From: an uncultured Veillonella sp.
GTDB lineage: Bacteria > Bacillota > Negativicutes > Veillonellales > Veillonellaceae
Length of the DNA: 64,000 nt
Direction of reading: 5' to 3'
Assembly (NCBI GenBank): GCA_900538355.1
Contig: UPXS01000006.1
Coordinates: 1 to 64,000, forward strand
This document shows, piece after piece, positions 44,948 to 53,781 of the stretch. The notes below the pieces were generated by a model. The model was not told where the DNA came from. It was given only the letters and a program-made list of their open reading frames with translations, and searched no databases. How positions within the stretch are numbered: the first letter of the stretch is position 1; each line of letters opens with the position of its first letter. The position numbers and the translations under genes were made by a program.

Positions 44948-45990
44948 ACGTTTCCTACTCCTATAGTTCCTTTTACAAAATTAGATTCTTTTAATTCTTC
45001 TTGTTCGATGAGTGGTGCCATCTCGTCCTGTGTATAGAACACGATAGGCCACCCCATAATTTGCATAGCCTCTAAGAGGCCTACTTCATCTTGTTTAACG
45101 ATGACCGATGCGGCCGTTACAAGGCTCTTTGGTGAAAGCTTATGTGCTGCTAGCGACTGTTGAATGGCATCAAGAATTAACTCCTTTGGCGTATCTCGAC
45201 GACAGCCAATGCCCATCGTATAGGTACGAGGGCGCAAAATCAATTGATGACCATACTCGGCAATTACTTTATCAGTAATTACAACTCGAGATAATCCCTC
45301 TTCAGCGTTTTCATTTTTACATGGAATAGACTCAAGTCGACCCAAAGAAACAATATGAACCATACCATGCTCACCAATATGAGCTTTCGCTGCTTCTTCT
45401 AAATGCTCTGCATTAGGTAAGCTTTCATCGATATAATAATCAACCTGTTCTCCCCCAACGATGGCAGAGTTTACATTGATTAAGGTTTGGAAGTCATCTA
45501 CCAATAGATGCTCGTGGCGCGCCAACACGTCAGGCGCTGGCAATCCGTTTACATCCGTAGCCGTTGTAATGACGGGGTCCGCATCGATGGCCAGCGAAAT
45601 GGACTGCGTCCATTCGTTGGCGCCCCCAAGGTGACCAGACAATAAGCTAATTACATGGTGACCTACTTCATCCATTACGACTACTGCAGGATCCTTGGAT
45701 TTATGCTCAATATACGGTGCAATCATGCGCACTACGATACCGAGTGCCATAATACACAGTACTTGGTCGTAATCTTTGAAAATCTGTCCAATATGGTTTT
45801 TAAGGGAGTCGAAATAAATAGCCTCACCACCAGAGGGCCGGTTTTCCTTTTCAAAGCAATCCGCATGGGGTGCCACCAAAGACTTGATGCGTTGACCTAG
45901 CTTTGCACCTCGTTCAGATACAGAGAGAATAGCCGTTCTATTCTTCTTAGCACCAGTCGTAGATGCAACAGTTTCTAGTTCTTTCATCAT
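44842..45990 (-). CDS. cbiG: Cobalt-precorrin-5A hydrolase
   Basis: CbiG opens the delta-lactone and releases the two-carbon fragment as acetaldehyde in the anaerobic pathway. The 382 residues contain IMALGIVVRMIAPYIEHKSKDPAVVVMDE in outline (motif DPAVVVMDExG), SLLSGHLGGANE, and the C-terminal domain with TMGIGCRRDTPKE and KGTIGVGNVCETTALLA. Its presence shows the oxygen-independent route. The ATG at 45990 follows AAGGAC one base after the cbiF stop. The 3' end overlaps cbiH by 106 bases. Confidence 0.94.
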   Translation of the reverse strand: MMKELETVASTTGAKKNRTAILSVSERGAKLGQRIKSLVAPHADCFEKENRPSGGEAIYFDSLKNHIGQIFKDYDQVLCIMALGIVVRMIAPYIEHKSKDPAVVVMDEVGHHVISLLSGHLGGANEWTQSISLAIDADPVITTATDVNGLPAPDVLARHEHLLVDDFQTLINVNSAIVGGEQVDYYIDESLPNAEHLEEAAKAHIGEHGMVHIVSLGRLESIPCKNENAEEGLSRVVITDKVIAEYGHQLILRPRTYTMGIGCRRDTPKELILDAIQQSLAAHKLSPKSLVTAASVIVKQDEVGLLEAMQIMGWPIVFYTQDEMAPLIEQEELKESNFVKGTIGVGNVCETTALLAAKSRTLIQHKTIYPKTTVAIAQVTSK

Positions 45991-45991
45991 A

Positions 45992-46753
45992 TTAGTCCTT
46001 AGCACTGCGGTACATGTGAGCAAAGCCTTTGTCGTAGAGTTTAGATAATTCGTATTCACTATCTAATACATGGCTTACTACGATCATAGCTTGGCGCAAT
46101 ACGCCTTCTTTCGCTACGATGTCCGCAATGGTTTCCAATGTGCCACGGATAATGCGTTGGTCTGGCCAAGACGCTTTTACCACGATCGCCACTGGAGTTG
46201 TTTTGTCATAACCGCCCTCGATGAGTTCAGCTACAACCTTATCTAACATTTGAACGCTAAGGAAAATACACATAGTCGCTTCATGAGCTGCTAACATGCG
46301 CAATTTTTCCTTTGGAGGCATCGGTGTACGGCCTTCCATGCGTGTAATGATAACTGTTTGGGACACATTAGGTAATGTGTATTCTTGTTTTAATGCCGCT
46401 GCTGTAGCAAGGAAAGAACTTACACCTGGCACGACTTCATAAGAAATACCCATGCCAGCGAGTGCATCCATTTGCTCTTGAATCGCACCGTAAATAGCAG
46501 GGTCACCTGTATGAAGGCGAACTACGCTTTTACCAGCCTCAACGGAAGCTTTCATAACAGCCAACACCTCATCAAGATTCATAGTAGCACTGTTATGGAT
46601 TTCACAGCCTGGTTTACAAGCCTCTAAAATAGCAGGGTTTACCAAGGAGCCAGCATAAATAACAACGTCTGCCTCTTGCACTAAACGATACCCTTTGCGA
46701 GTAATTAACTCGGGATCTCCAGGGCCTGCGCCTACGATATGTACGTCAACCAT
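45992..46753 (-). CDS. cbiF: Precorrin-4 C11-methyltransferase
   Basis: CbiF/CobM adds a methyl group at C11. The 253 residues start VDVHIVGAGPGDPELITRKG and include VRLHTGDPAIYGAIQEQMD, YEVVPGVSSFLATAAAL and TVIITRMEGRTPMP, typical of this methylase. AAGGAGAG precedes the ATG at 46753, one base after the cbiT stop. Confidence 0.95.
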   Translation of the reverse strand: MVDVHIVGAGPGDPELITRKGYRLVQEADVVIYAGSLVNPAILEACKPGCEIHNSATMNLDEVLAVMKASVEAGKSVVRLHTGDPAIYGAIQEQMDALAGMGISYEVVPGVSSFLATAAALKQEYTLPNVSQTVIITRMEGRTPMPPKEKLRMLAAHEATMCIFLSVQMLDKVVAELIEGGYDKTTPVAIVVKASWPDQRIIRGTLETIADIVAKEGVLRQAMIVVSHVLDSEYELSKLYDKGFAHMYRSAKD

Positions 46754-46754
46754 A

Positions 46755-47342
46755 TTACTCTCCTTCTGCGATACGCGTTGCAGATACAATGAAAATTGGG
46801 CTCAATGGGTCTAACAAATGATAGGGACCAGCCTTGCGGTAACGGCTGATAGACATTTGGTAACCTTCATAGGTGAAAGGACGACCTTTCAACTCTTTAA
46901 GGATTGTATAACCAGTTTCCATTGTTACAGCTGTTACAACTAAACGGCCGCCTACTTTTAAAAGACGTTGCGCCTCATCCATGATGCCTGTCATACCACC
47001 AGCACTACCGCCAATGATAACCGCATCAAGCTCAGGCAATTCTTCCATACCTTCAGGAGCTTTGGACTTAATAACTGTCATATTATTTACATTGAATTTC
47101 TTCATGTTTTCATTGATAAGGTCGATGCCTTTATCAAAGCGCTCAATCGCATATACATGCCCTTTAGGCGCGGCCAAGGCTGCTTCAATAGAAATAGAGC
47201 CCGTACCAGCACCAACGTCAAGGACGATGCTATCTTCCTCGATGCGTGCCTCGTTCATAACGGCTTTGCGAATCTCGCATTTCGTCATCGGCACGTCGCC
47301 GCGAATAAATTCCTCATCAGGAATTCCGAAAAAATGTCTCAT
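46755..47342 (-). CDS. cbiT: Cobalt-precorrin-6B C15-methyltransferase (decarboxylating)
   Basis: CbiT methylates C15 and decarboxylates the C12 side chain. The 195 residues begin with FFGIPDEEFIRGDVPMTKCEIR, then the SAM-binding VLDVGAGTGSISIEAAL and AVIIGGSAGG, and show the classical Rossmann methyltransferase order. It is a separate protein from CbiE; in aerobic CobL the two are fused. Its ATG overlaps the cbiE stop by four bases. Confidence 0.94.
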   Translation of the reverse strand: MRHFFGIPDEEFIRGDVPMTKCEIRKAVMNEARIEEDSIVLDVGAGTGSISIEAALAAPKGHVYAIERFDKGIDLINENMKKFNVNNMTVIKSKAPEGMEELPELDAVIIGGSAGGMTGIMDEAQRLLKVGGRLVVTAVTMETGYTILKELKGRPFTYEGYQMSISRYRKAGPYHLLDPLSPIFIVSATRIAEGE

Positions 47343-47965
47343 CCTAATACCACCATTACAGAATGACCAAAGCCTTCAAGCTCAGTTAATACCTCTAACG
47401 TGGAGTCTACAATTTTTTCATCATCATAGCTCAAGCGCTCAAGGGCTGCTGCTCTCGTTTCTTTTGGCCAACCTGCATCTATTAAAATACGCGCAATATG
47501 CGCTGGATTATATTCTGGATCCGTTAAGAACCCCATCTTTTTACCTGCTTCATACACGAGTTTTTCAGGCGCTGGTTGGCGACCGTGAAAGCTCATTAAA
47601 TCCGCATCATGCCACACCTCATTGAGTCGAGCAAAGGCAAAGGTCATAGAACTAATGCCTGGCACAACCTCAATAGGATTAGCAGGGAATTTTTTCTTTA
47701 AATATGGCAATAAGCTATAGTAGCCTGTATCACCACTAACCATAACTACAACGTCATGGCTATTGAGTTCATGCTCGATTTGCTCAGCTAACAAGCTAAG
47801 CTTACCTGTTACAGGATATGTAATTTGGCCAGACTCCTGAAAGTCCTCTAAGGACCGTTCGCTACCGACCAATACTGTAGCATGTTTAATTAAATTAAGG
47901 CCTTTAGGTACCACATAATCAGGATTACCTGGACCAATGCCTACGATATACAAGGTATGTGCCAT
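47339..47965 (-). CDS. cbiE: Cobalt-precorrin-7 C5-methyltransferase
   Basis: CbiE methylates C5. The 208 residues carry LYIVGIGPGNPDYVVPKG, VVMVSGDTGYYSLL, IEVVPGISSMTFAFARL and SFHGR, as in the CbiE/CobL N-terminal family. The ATG follows AGGAGAG. It overlaps the end of cbiD by 25 bases and cbiT by four bases. Confidence 0.94.
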   Translation of the reverse strand: MAHTLYIVGIGPGNPDYVVPKGLNLIKHATVLVGSERSLEDFQESGQITYPVTGKLSLLAEQIEHELNSHDVVVMVSGDTGYYSLLPYLKKKFPANPIEVVPGISSMTFAFARLNEVWHDADLMSFHGRQPAPEKLVYEAGKKMGFLTDPEYNPAHIARILIDAGWPKETRAAALERLSYDDEKIVDSTLEVLTELEGFGHSVMVVLG

Positions 47966-49059
47966 TGTTCAAGCTCTCCTATCTCTTTTGCATGCTTATC
48001 CATTGCCAAAATCTCGCCCTTTAAAGTCGTAATAATGATACCTACCTCTGCTTCATTAGCAATATATCGCTCACTGCGTAGAGAGGCACGATCTACAACG
48101 CGTTGGTATACACCATTCAGTCCTTCCCGCTCCAAAATAGGGAACGTGGACTCCGTGGTTTGGCAATTAAACAACTCTTCACACACCGCTTGGGATGCCC
48201 CTTCTAAGGCAGCATAGGCCACAATGCTTTCCATACGACCATCACTCATGCGATTGTGGGTATGGAAACTACCACTAGCTAGTTTTATGAGCTTGCCAAT
48301 ATGACCGATGATCAAGATACGTTTGAAGCCAATTTCAACAGCTTTTTCGAGCATAAAACCAATAAAGTTACTCGTTTCGGCCATTTGGTTCTTATGAATA
48401 CCTAGTACTTGTTCAGCTAAGTCTTGACCAATACGGCCTGGCACGAGAACAGCCGTTTCACAACCATTGGCTTTCATAACTTTTAGCTGAGGCACTAAAG
48501 AGTTTTTGAACCCTTCTTCACTCATGGGCTTAACAATACCCGTAGTACCGATAATGGAAATACCACCTTCGATACCTAAGGTATGATTTAAGGTTTTCTT
48601 AGCTAAGACCATACCATTTGGCACGCTCACCGTTACTGTTACACCTTGACCATGTACACATAACTCTTCAAAGACGATGTTCATCATCGTACGAGGCCCT
48701 GGATTGATAGCCGGTTCTCCTGGGGGCATAGCAAGACCCGGTTTCGTTACCGTCCCTACACCAAAACCCGCTCGGAATCGTAGTTCACCAGTATCATCGA
48801 GTGTTACCGTTGTTTCCACATCATTGCCATGTGTTACATCCGGATCATCGCCACCGTCCTTCATAACGGTTACCTTAGCCTCAGTATCAGATAGTACTTC
48901 TACGGCTTTAATAGGCACCTCAATATACTGACCTTGAGGATTTTCAATGACCACTTGGTCCACAATGCTTTTATCTAAGAGGGCCAATAAACCAGCTTTC
49001 ATACCTGCCGTAGCACATGAACCTGTGGTATAGCCACCCTTCATGTCCTCTACTTTCAT
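47941..49059 (-). CDS. cbiD: Cobalt-precorrin-5B C1-methyltransferase
   Basis: CbiD methylates C1 in the anaerobic pathway. The 372 residues begin with GGYTTGSCATAGMKA and contain KDGGDDPDVTHG, GVGTVTKPGL, GEPAINPGPRTM and IIGHIGKLIKLASG, the characteristic family motifs. It is the first gene of the eight-gene block cbiD-E-T-F-G-H-J-C. GGAGG precedes the ATG. A hairpin (49075-49114) lies just upstream, between it and yajQ. Confidence 0.96.
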   Translation of the reverse strand: MKVEDMKGGYTTGSCATAGMKAGLLALLDKSIVDQVVIENPQGQYIEVPIKAVEVLSDTEAKVTVMKDGGDDPDVTHGNDVETTVTLDDTGELRFRAGFGVGTVTKPGLAMPPGEPAINPGPRTMMNIVFEELCVHGQGVTVTVSVPNGMVLAKKTLNHTLGIEGGISIIGTTGIVKPMSEEGFKNSLVPQLKVMKANGCETAVLVPGRIGQDLAEQVLGIHKNQMAETSNFIGFMLEKAVEIGFKRILIIGHIGKLIKLASGSFHTHNRMSDGRMESIVAYAALEGASQAVCEELFNCQTTESTFPILEREGLNGVYQRVVDRASLRSERYIANEAEVGIIITTLKGEILAMDKHAKEIGELEQWHIPCIS

Positions 49060-49074
49060 AAGGCCTCCTATACC

Positions 49075-49114
49075 GATAGGGTTAGCGATCCTATGGAATC
49101 AAACTAACCCTATC
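49075..49114 (-). other. Stem-loop between yajQ and cbiD
   Basis: The 11-bp arms 49075-49085 and 49104-49114 form a perfect stem with an 18-base loop, ending 15 bases before the cbiD ATG. No T run follows on the minus strand, so it may be a leader structure controlling cbiD or a weak terminator of yajQ. Confidence 0.5.
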
Positions 49115-49130
49115 TTATGGACATATGTTA

Positions 49131-49625
49131 TTAAGAACGGAAGTTAACGAATTGCAATTCTACAGGGATATCCAATTGTTTTAACATTTGGATAACTGCT
49201 TGCAAATCATCTTTATCCTTACCAGATACACGCACTTGATCCTCTTGGATAGATGCTTGTACCTTAATTTTCATGTTTTTGATTGCTTTTACTACTTCTT
49301 TAGCATTTTCTTTAGTAATGCCTTTTTTAATAGTAATTACTTGGCGAACTGTGGCACCAGCTGCTGGTTCAACCTTGCCGTAGTCAAGATTTTTAATCGC
49401 TACATTACGTTTAATCATCTTGCCTTTTAATACATCGATAATGGCATTCAATTTATATTCATCATCACCGATGATTTTGATAGTGTCGCCTTCAAGACTA
49501 ATTTCCGCTTTGGAGCCACGGAAATCATAACGAGTACCAATCTCTTTTTTCGCTTGGTTTACCGCATTATCTACTTCCTGCATATCCACTTCGGACACAA
49601 CGTCAAAGGAACAATCTTTAGCCAT
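49131..49625 (-). CDS. yajQ: YajQ-family nucleotide-binding protein
   Basis: This 164-residue protein starts AKDCSFDVVSEVDMQEVDNA and contains GTRYDFRGSKAEISL, KDLDYG-like KNLDYG and VRVSGKDKDDLQAVIQMLK, the YajQ (DUF520) pattern of two ferredoxin-like domains. Some homologues bind cyclic di-GMP and influence transcription; this has not been shown here. TAGGAGG before the ATG at 49625 decides the start. It lies 71 bases upstream of cbiD on the same strand. Confidence 0.92.
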   Translation of the reverse strand: MAKDCSFDVVSEVDMQEVDNAVNQAKKEIGTRYDFRGSKAEISLEGDTIKIIGDDEYKLNAIIDVLKGKMIKRNVAIKNLDYGKVEPAAGATVRQVITIKKGITKENAKEVVKAIKNMKIKVQASIQEDQVRVSGKDKDDLQAVIQMLKQLDIPVELQFVNFRS

Positions 49626-49861
49626 TTTATACCTCCTACACCTGAACCCGTTGGGCATGGGGCTCATAGTATTACTTTCATCATCCTCATATTCCAAGTA
49701 AAAGTGTAAATGTACACCAAATCGGAATATATCTCTATAATTATACCTTATAACACGCTTATTTTCTAGGTAAATCGATTTTTTTAATTATAACTATTAT
49801 TAATCATAGAAGAATTATTCAGACTATAAACAAAAGTAAGTATTAGCTATTTCAAAAAACA

Positions 49862-49907
49862 AAATATCCGGTACCCAACAGATGTAATCTATCGATACCG
49901 GATATTT
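49862..49907 (-). terminator. Terminator of the secreted protein gene at 49940
   Basis: The perfect 12-bp stem 49862-49873 / 49896-49907 is followed by TTTTGTTTTTT on the minus strand. It is 33 bases after the stop. The rest of 49626-49939 is AT-rich, with no gene seen. Confidence 0.85.
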
Positions 49908-49939
49908 AATCACTATAATATTTTCATATGAATCTTAAT

Positions 49940-50656
49940 CTATCTTGTTGGCAACACAATATTTTGCCCAGATGGTTTACTTGGGTTCATAGCATTTGGA
50001 AGATCTTCCACTGTTGTATTTAAATCTGTATCAGCAGCTACCACAGCAACAAACTTTTGGCCTGGTTCATAGTAAATGTTTGTCCCCTTCATAAATAAGC
50101 CACCCACTAGGCTAACAGCAGCAGCCACAGCTACAGCGCCATTATCAGAATGACCTTTACCTTTTACTTGAGCATCGAGAGGAACTGTAACTCCATTAAC
50201 AGTTTTAATTTCATTTATGCTAAATTCTAATCTACCTTTGCGGCCAAACATACCGTTTTTTCTAGACTTTGTAATTGTTCCCAGTACTTCTTGATTTGCT
50301 GGAATTACTACAACATCATTTATAAGAAGATTTTCTAATGTTTTTAATCTAAAAGTATTTCCTTCTTTACTTCGTTTGGAACTAATTGGAGTAATTAATT
50401 CTAATTCAATCTTTGTATCCTTAGGAATATAAGCATGACCATTAATAATAGAACTTGTGCGTACAGTTGAAGATGAATCTTCATTTTTTAACAGTTGAAT
50501 ACGATTAACACCTGATGGCATCTCTGTTTTTACAACAGAGTTCTCCCCTGCGGCTTGTCCTGTAGTATTTTCCCCATGCGCAACTGTCGGCATTAAGCAA
50601 CCCAAACCAATACAACCAACAACCAACAATTTTAAAAGTGCTTTAGAAGATTTCAT
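49940..50656 (-). CDS. Secreted protein of unknown function
   Basis: This 238-residue protein has a signal peptide (about 1-27, ending VAHG) and an Asn/Ser-rich linker. A compact domain from about 65 to 200 contains IPKDTKIELELITPISSK, VVIPANQEVLGTITKSRKNG and RLEFSINEIKTVNG. Such 'lower bound / upper bound' hydrophobic strands resemble beta-barrel or conjugation-type TrbI-like folds, but I cannot assign a family. An AAAVSLVGGLFMKG segment may interact with membrane. GGGGGT precedes the ATG at 50656; an upstream in-frame ATG lacks a better site. Confidence 0.7.
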   Translation of the reverse strand: MKSSKALLKLLVVGCIGLGCLMPTVAHGENTTGQAAGENSVVKTEMPSGVNRIQLLKNEDSSSTVRTSSIINGHAYIPKDTKIELELITPISSKRSKEGNTFRLKTLENLLINDVVVIPANQEVLGTITKSRKNGMFGRKGRLEFSINEIKTVNGVTVPLDAQVKGKGHSDNGAVAVAAAVSLVGGLFMKGTNIYYEPGQKFVAVVAADTDLNTTVEDLPNAMNPSKPSGQNIVLPTR

Positions 50657-50820
50657 ATGTACCCCCAAAAACAAATAAAAACATATAACTATACATTATA
50701 GGCTCAGTATACCATATCATGAATTTTTAATGAACCAATTATTTTAGTTATAATTTTTGTTATGAGTTTGTAGCAAATAGCGCAATAGATTATACATAGA
50801 AAATTTTGACCAAATACGAT

Positions 50821-52425
50821 TTATAGTACATTAACCGCATCATACATTGGTTGAACAACCCATTCACCGTTGGAGTTCATTACACCCCATTTTCCATTCG
50901 ACTTCACTGCGCCATAACCATGTCTAAACGGTACAGTTTTACTAATCAACTTATTCTTATCATGGAATAAAACTTTACCACTCTCATCAATTAATTGATA
51001 ATCGTTAGACCCTTTATGAACCCAAGCATAGGCCCCACCAAATGCATCTATTGTCATATCCTTAGTTGTTGTAAATACAGTATTACCGGATTGCATATCA
51101 ATTAAGTATTTACTTTCACCTTTTGTAGCTACCATCCGAGTAGCACTTACAAAATTAATTGAATCATATACAAATGGATTAACTTGTTTTCCTGTTTCTA
51201 AATTAAAAATACCAGCTTTTCCATTATCTTTATTGATGAGTACTAACAAAGCATTAATGGTATCCATTTCCCCTGCATCATAATTACCAGGTTGAATAAT
51301 ATATTCACCATTACGATTCATAAATCCTAATTTACCTTGATTTTTAACAAGTGTACCATAAGCTGTCATTGGCCATACAGCATCATTCTTGCTGTCAATG
51401 ATAATATTGCCACTGCGGTCCAAATAACCACGTTTTACACCATCGTAAACTGGGTTCCAAGCATCACCATAATAAATTCCACCTTGACTACTTAAACCTA
51501 TGCCTACGGCCATACTTAAAAATCCACCTAAATTAAACTTACTAATATGACGTCGATATTCAGCCAATCCATTCTTAAATTCATCAATATCGTCTGTAGG
51601 AGCTTCAAAAATTGAATTGCCGCTACCATCAATAGCTATAGTTTTACCTTTAGCGCTTTTTACAAAGGCACGATCTTCACTAAATTTTGTATACACTTCC
51701 TTAAATTGTGGCTCAATCACCGTTTTGTTAGAAGCATCTACAAATCCCCATTTATTTTTTACAGAAACGGCTGTATAAGAATCACTTGGATAAGAGATAG
51801 AGTTTATTTTAACATCACCATTGGATAAGTTTTTTACCATTTCGCGACGAGCCAAAATATCTTTATCATGCTCACCATAGGTGTCAACACCACTAGAAAT
51901 CACAGAACCATCAATGTTAATATGTTCTAATGTTTTTTTAGTATATGCATAATATGTACCATCAGCAGATAATGATGGATCGATATCTAAATACTGTGGT
52001 TCAAGCAAAACTTTACCGTCTGTACCGACTACGCCCCATTTCCCTTTTTGTTTTACTGTAGCTAATTGGCCCAACTTAATAAAGTTATCATTGTCTATTA
52101 CAGCTTGGATTGATTTAAGAGCCGCTGGAGGCTGATGTTGAGCAGAAAGAATAGGTACAGCAACATAGTCACCTACACGTCCAGCACCAACAGATACGGA
52201 TACACTACTAGATTTAGCTGTAGATTTTTCCATAGTTGAAACTGAAGTAGAGGATGTTGCTGTTGTATGTTTCTCACTAGTTACACGCGTACTTGTAGAT
52301 GTCGGTGTATCTTGATTTGTCACAGTTGTACTACTAGTGGATGTTGTTGTAGTTGCTGCGAAAGCACTTGTAGACATAGCCGCCAACACACAAGCGACTA
52401 ATAAGGATTTCTTATTCAGTTCCAT
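50821..52425 (-). CDS. Secreted WG-repeat protein
   Basis: This 534-residue protein has a signal peptide (MELNKKSLLVACVLAAMSTSAFA), then a Thr/Ser-rich low-complexity stretch (about 24-80), then about seven WG-type repeats. Examples are KGKWGVVGTDGKVLLEPQY, KNKWGFVDASNKTVIEPQF and NGKWGVMNSNGEWVVQPMY. WG repeats form beta-rich, probably propeller-like or solenoid folds for protein contacts. Location is periplasm or cell surface. The Ser/Thr linker suggests a stalk spanning wall or periplasm. AAAAGGAGAG precedes the ATG. Partner unknown. Confidence 0.8.
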   Translation of the reverse strand: MELNKKSLLVACVLAAMSTSAFAATTTTSTSSTTVTNQDTPTSTSTRVTSEKHTTATSSTSVSTMEKSTAKSSSVSVSVGAGRVGDYVAVPILSAQHQPPAALKSIQAVIDNDNFIKLGQLATVKQKGKWGVVGTDGKVLLEPQYLDIDPSLSADGTYYAYTKKTLEHINIDGSVISSGVDTYGEHDKDILARREMVKNLSNGDVKINSISYPSDSYTAVSVKNKWGFVDASNKTVIEPQFKEVYTKFSEDRAFVKSAKGKTIAIDGSGNSIFEAPTDDIDEFKNGLAEYRRHISKFNLGGFLSMAVGIGLSSQGGIYYGDAWNPVYDGVKRGYLDRSGNIIIDSKNDAVWPMTAYGTLVKNQGKLGFMNRNGEYIIQPGNYDAGEMDTINALLVLINKDNGKAGIFNLETGKQVNPFVYDSINFVSATRMVATKGESKYLIDMQSGNTVFTTTKDMTIDAFGGAYAWVHKGSNDYQLIDESGKVLFHDKNKLISKTVPFRHGYGAVKSNGKWGVMNSNGEWVVQPMYDAVNVL

Positions 52426-52630
52426 AAATCTCTCCTTTTACAAAGCAAACCATATACTCATCAATATATGATTTTAAAAAATTGAACTGCCAAAGCATTC
52501 AAATAAATAAAACACCAATACATAAAAAATATATAAAAAACATTAATAAAAATTATACTATATGCACTCTATAAAGACAACGAATTATGAAAAATTCTTC
52601 ATCCATTATTTATTTGATATAATACTATGT

Positions 52631-53530
52631 ATGAAAACAGCAACTATTATCGACTTGATTGTAGATTCCAACGTACATACCCAATCTATGAATCATATTA
52701 TAAAACAACAGCATATTTCCCAACGTATGCGACGGCGTTTGCGAAATGACGGCATTATAACAGTCAATGAAAATAAAGCAACGTGGAATACCCTCGTACA
52801 TGGAGGTGACCATCTCGTTATGAAGTTAACCCCTGAACAAGAGTTTAGTTTAAGTCCTATGGATTTAGATATCATATACGAAGATGAGTATATTTTAGTC
52901 ATCAATAAAGAGGCAGGTATTCTGATGCATCCCACCTCAAAGGTACGAGATCATACCTTAGCAAACGGCGTTCTACATTACTACCAACAGACAAATCAGC
53001 ATTATGATTTCCATCCTGTTCACCGATTAGATAAGGACACCTCTGGGATTGTTATCATTGCTAAAACCTCTGTAGTACAACATGCTTTCGATAAAAAGCG
53101 TACTCATTTTCATAAAAACTACGACGCTATTGTAGAAGGTCAATTACCCACTAATCACATAAGCGTACAGTGGCCTATAGGACGTAAACCAGGTAGTATT
53201 ATCGAGCGTTGCTGTACGAATGAAGGTAAACCTGCTCATACAGATATAACTGTCATTGAGAGTAATACCATTGTAAAGAATAAGATTGAGCAATGCTTTA
53301 CCCATGTGCAATGTTTATTACATACAGGTCGAACGCATCAAATTCGGGTCCATCTATCTCAACTAGGATATCCACTTGCTGGAGATGACCTGTATGGTGG
53401 GCATTTAGACTATATTGGACGTCAAGCACTCCATGCATCGCGCATTAGCTTTTACCATCCCATGACGGATGAATGGCTAGAATTACAGGCATCCATACCA
53501 TCGGATATGGAGTCATTACTCACCAATTGA
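52631..53530 (+). CDS. RluA-family pseudouridine synthase
   Basis: It converts uridine to pseudouridine in rRNA or tRNA. From the ATG at 52631 there are 299 residues: an S4-like N-terminal region (RMRRRLRNDGIITVN), HPVHRLDKDTSGIVIIAK with the catalytic Asp, GRTHQIRVHLSQLGYPLAGDDLYGG in outline (GRTHQIRVH), and a C-terminal YHPMTDEWLEL. It is RluD-like, but the exact target site cannot be assigned. A longer frame begins at 52562. A TATAAT at 52618-52623 ends eight bases before the chosen ATG, so translation may be leaderless. Confidence 0.85.
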   Translation: MKTATIIDLIVDSNVHTQSMNHIIKQQHISQRMRRRLRNDGIITVNENKATWNTLVHGGDHLVMKLTPEQEFSLSPMDLDIIYEDEYILVINKEAGILMHPTSKVRDHTLANGVLHYYQQTNQHYDFHPVHRLDKDTSGIVIIAKTSVVQHAFDKKRTHFHKNYDAIVEGQLPTNHISVQWPIGRKPGSIIERCCTNEGKPAHTDITVIESNTIVKNKIEQCFTHVQCLLHTGRTHQIRVHLSQLGYPLAGDDLYGGHLDYIGRQALHASRISFYHPMTDEWLELQASIPSDMESLLTN

Positions 53531-53648
53531 GCTAATGTATTTCTGGTAAATTAATACCGATACATAAAAATTAGCCCACATGGGTCATAAAATTAGACGA
53601 AATTTATGCATAAGTTATACAAAAAATATTGGCCCTTTATAGTGTTTC

Positions 53649-53677
53649 TTGATATACTTAACTTGAATTGATATATG
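53649..53677 (+). promoter_or_regulatory. Candidate promoter of the aldolase gene
   Basis: TTGATA (53649-53654), 17 bases and TATATG (53672-53677), with an overlapping TATGAT at 53674, lie about 105 bases upstream of the aldolase ATG. The rest of 53531-53781 shows no gene. Confidence 0.4.
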
Positions 53678-53781
53678 ATTGCAATACACTAGTATTTCAT
53701 TTAGCTCATATGCGCTAGAAAGACTGGCAGTCACAGTATTAATAACATGATATGACAGGCCCTATGGCCAAGGAGGACAAC

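Noticed and set aside
49626..49697. Longer N-terminus for yajQ starting at 49697
   Set aside because: The family starts at the MAKDCSFD-type sequence and TAGGAGG is placed exactly for the ATG at 49625.
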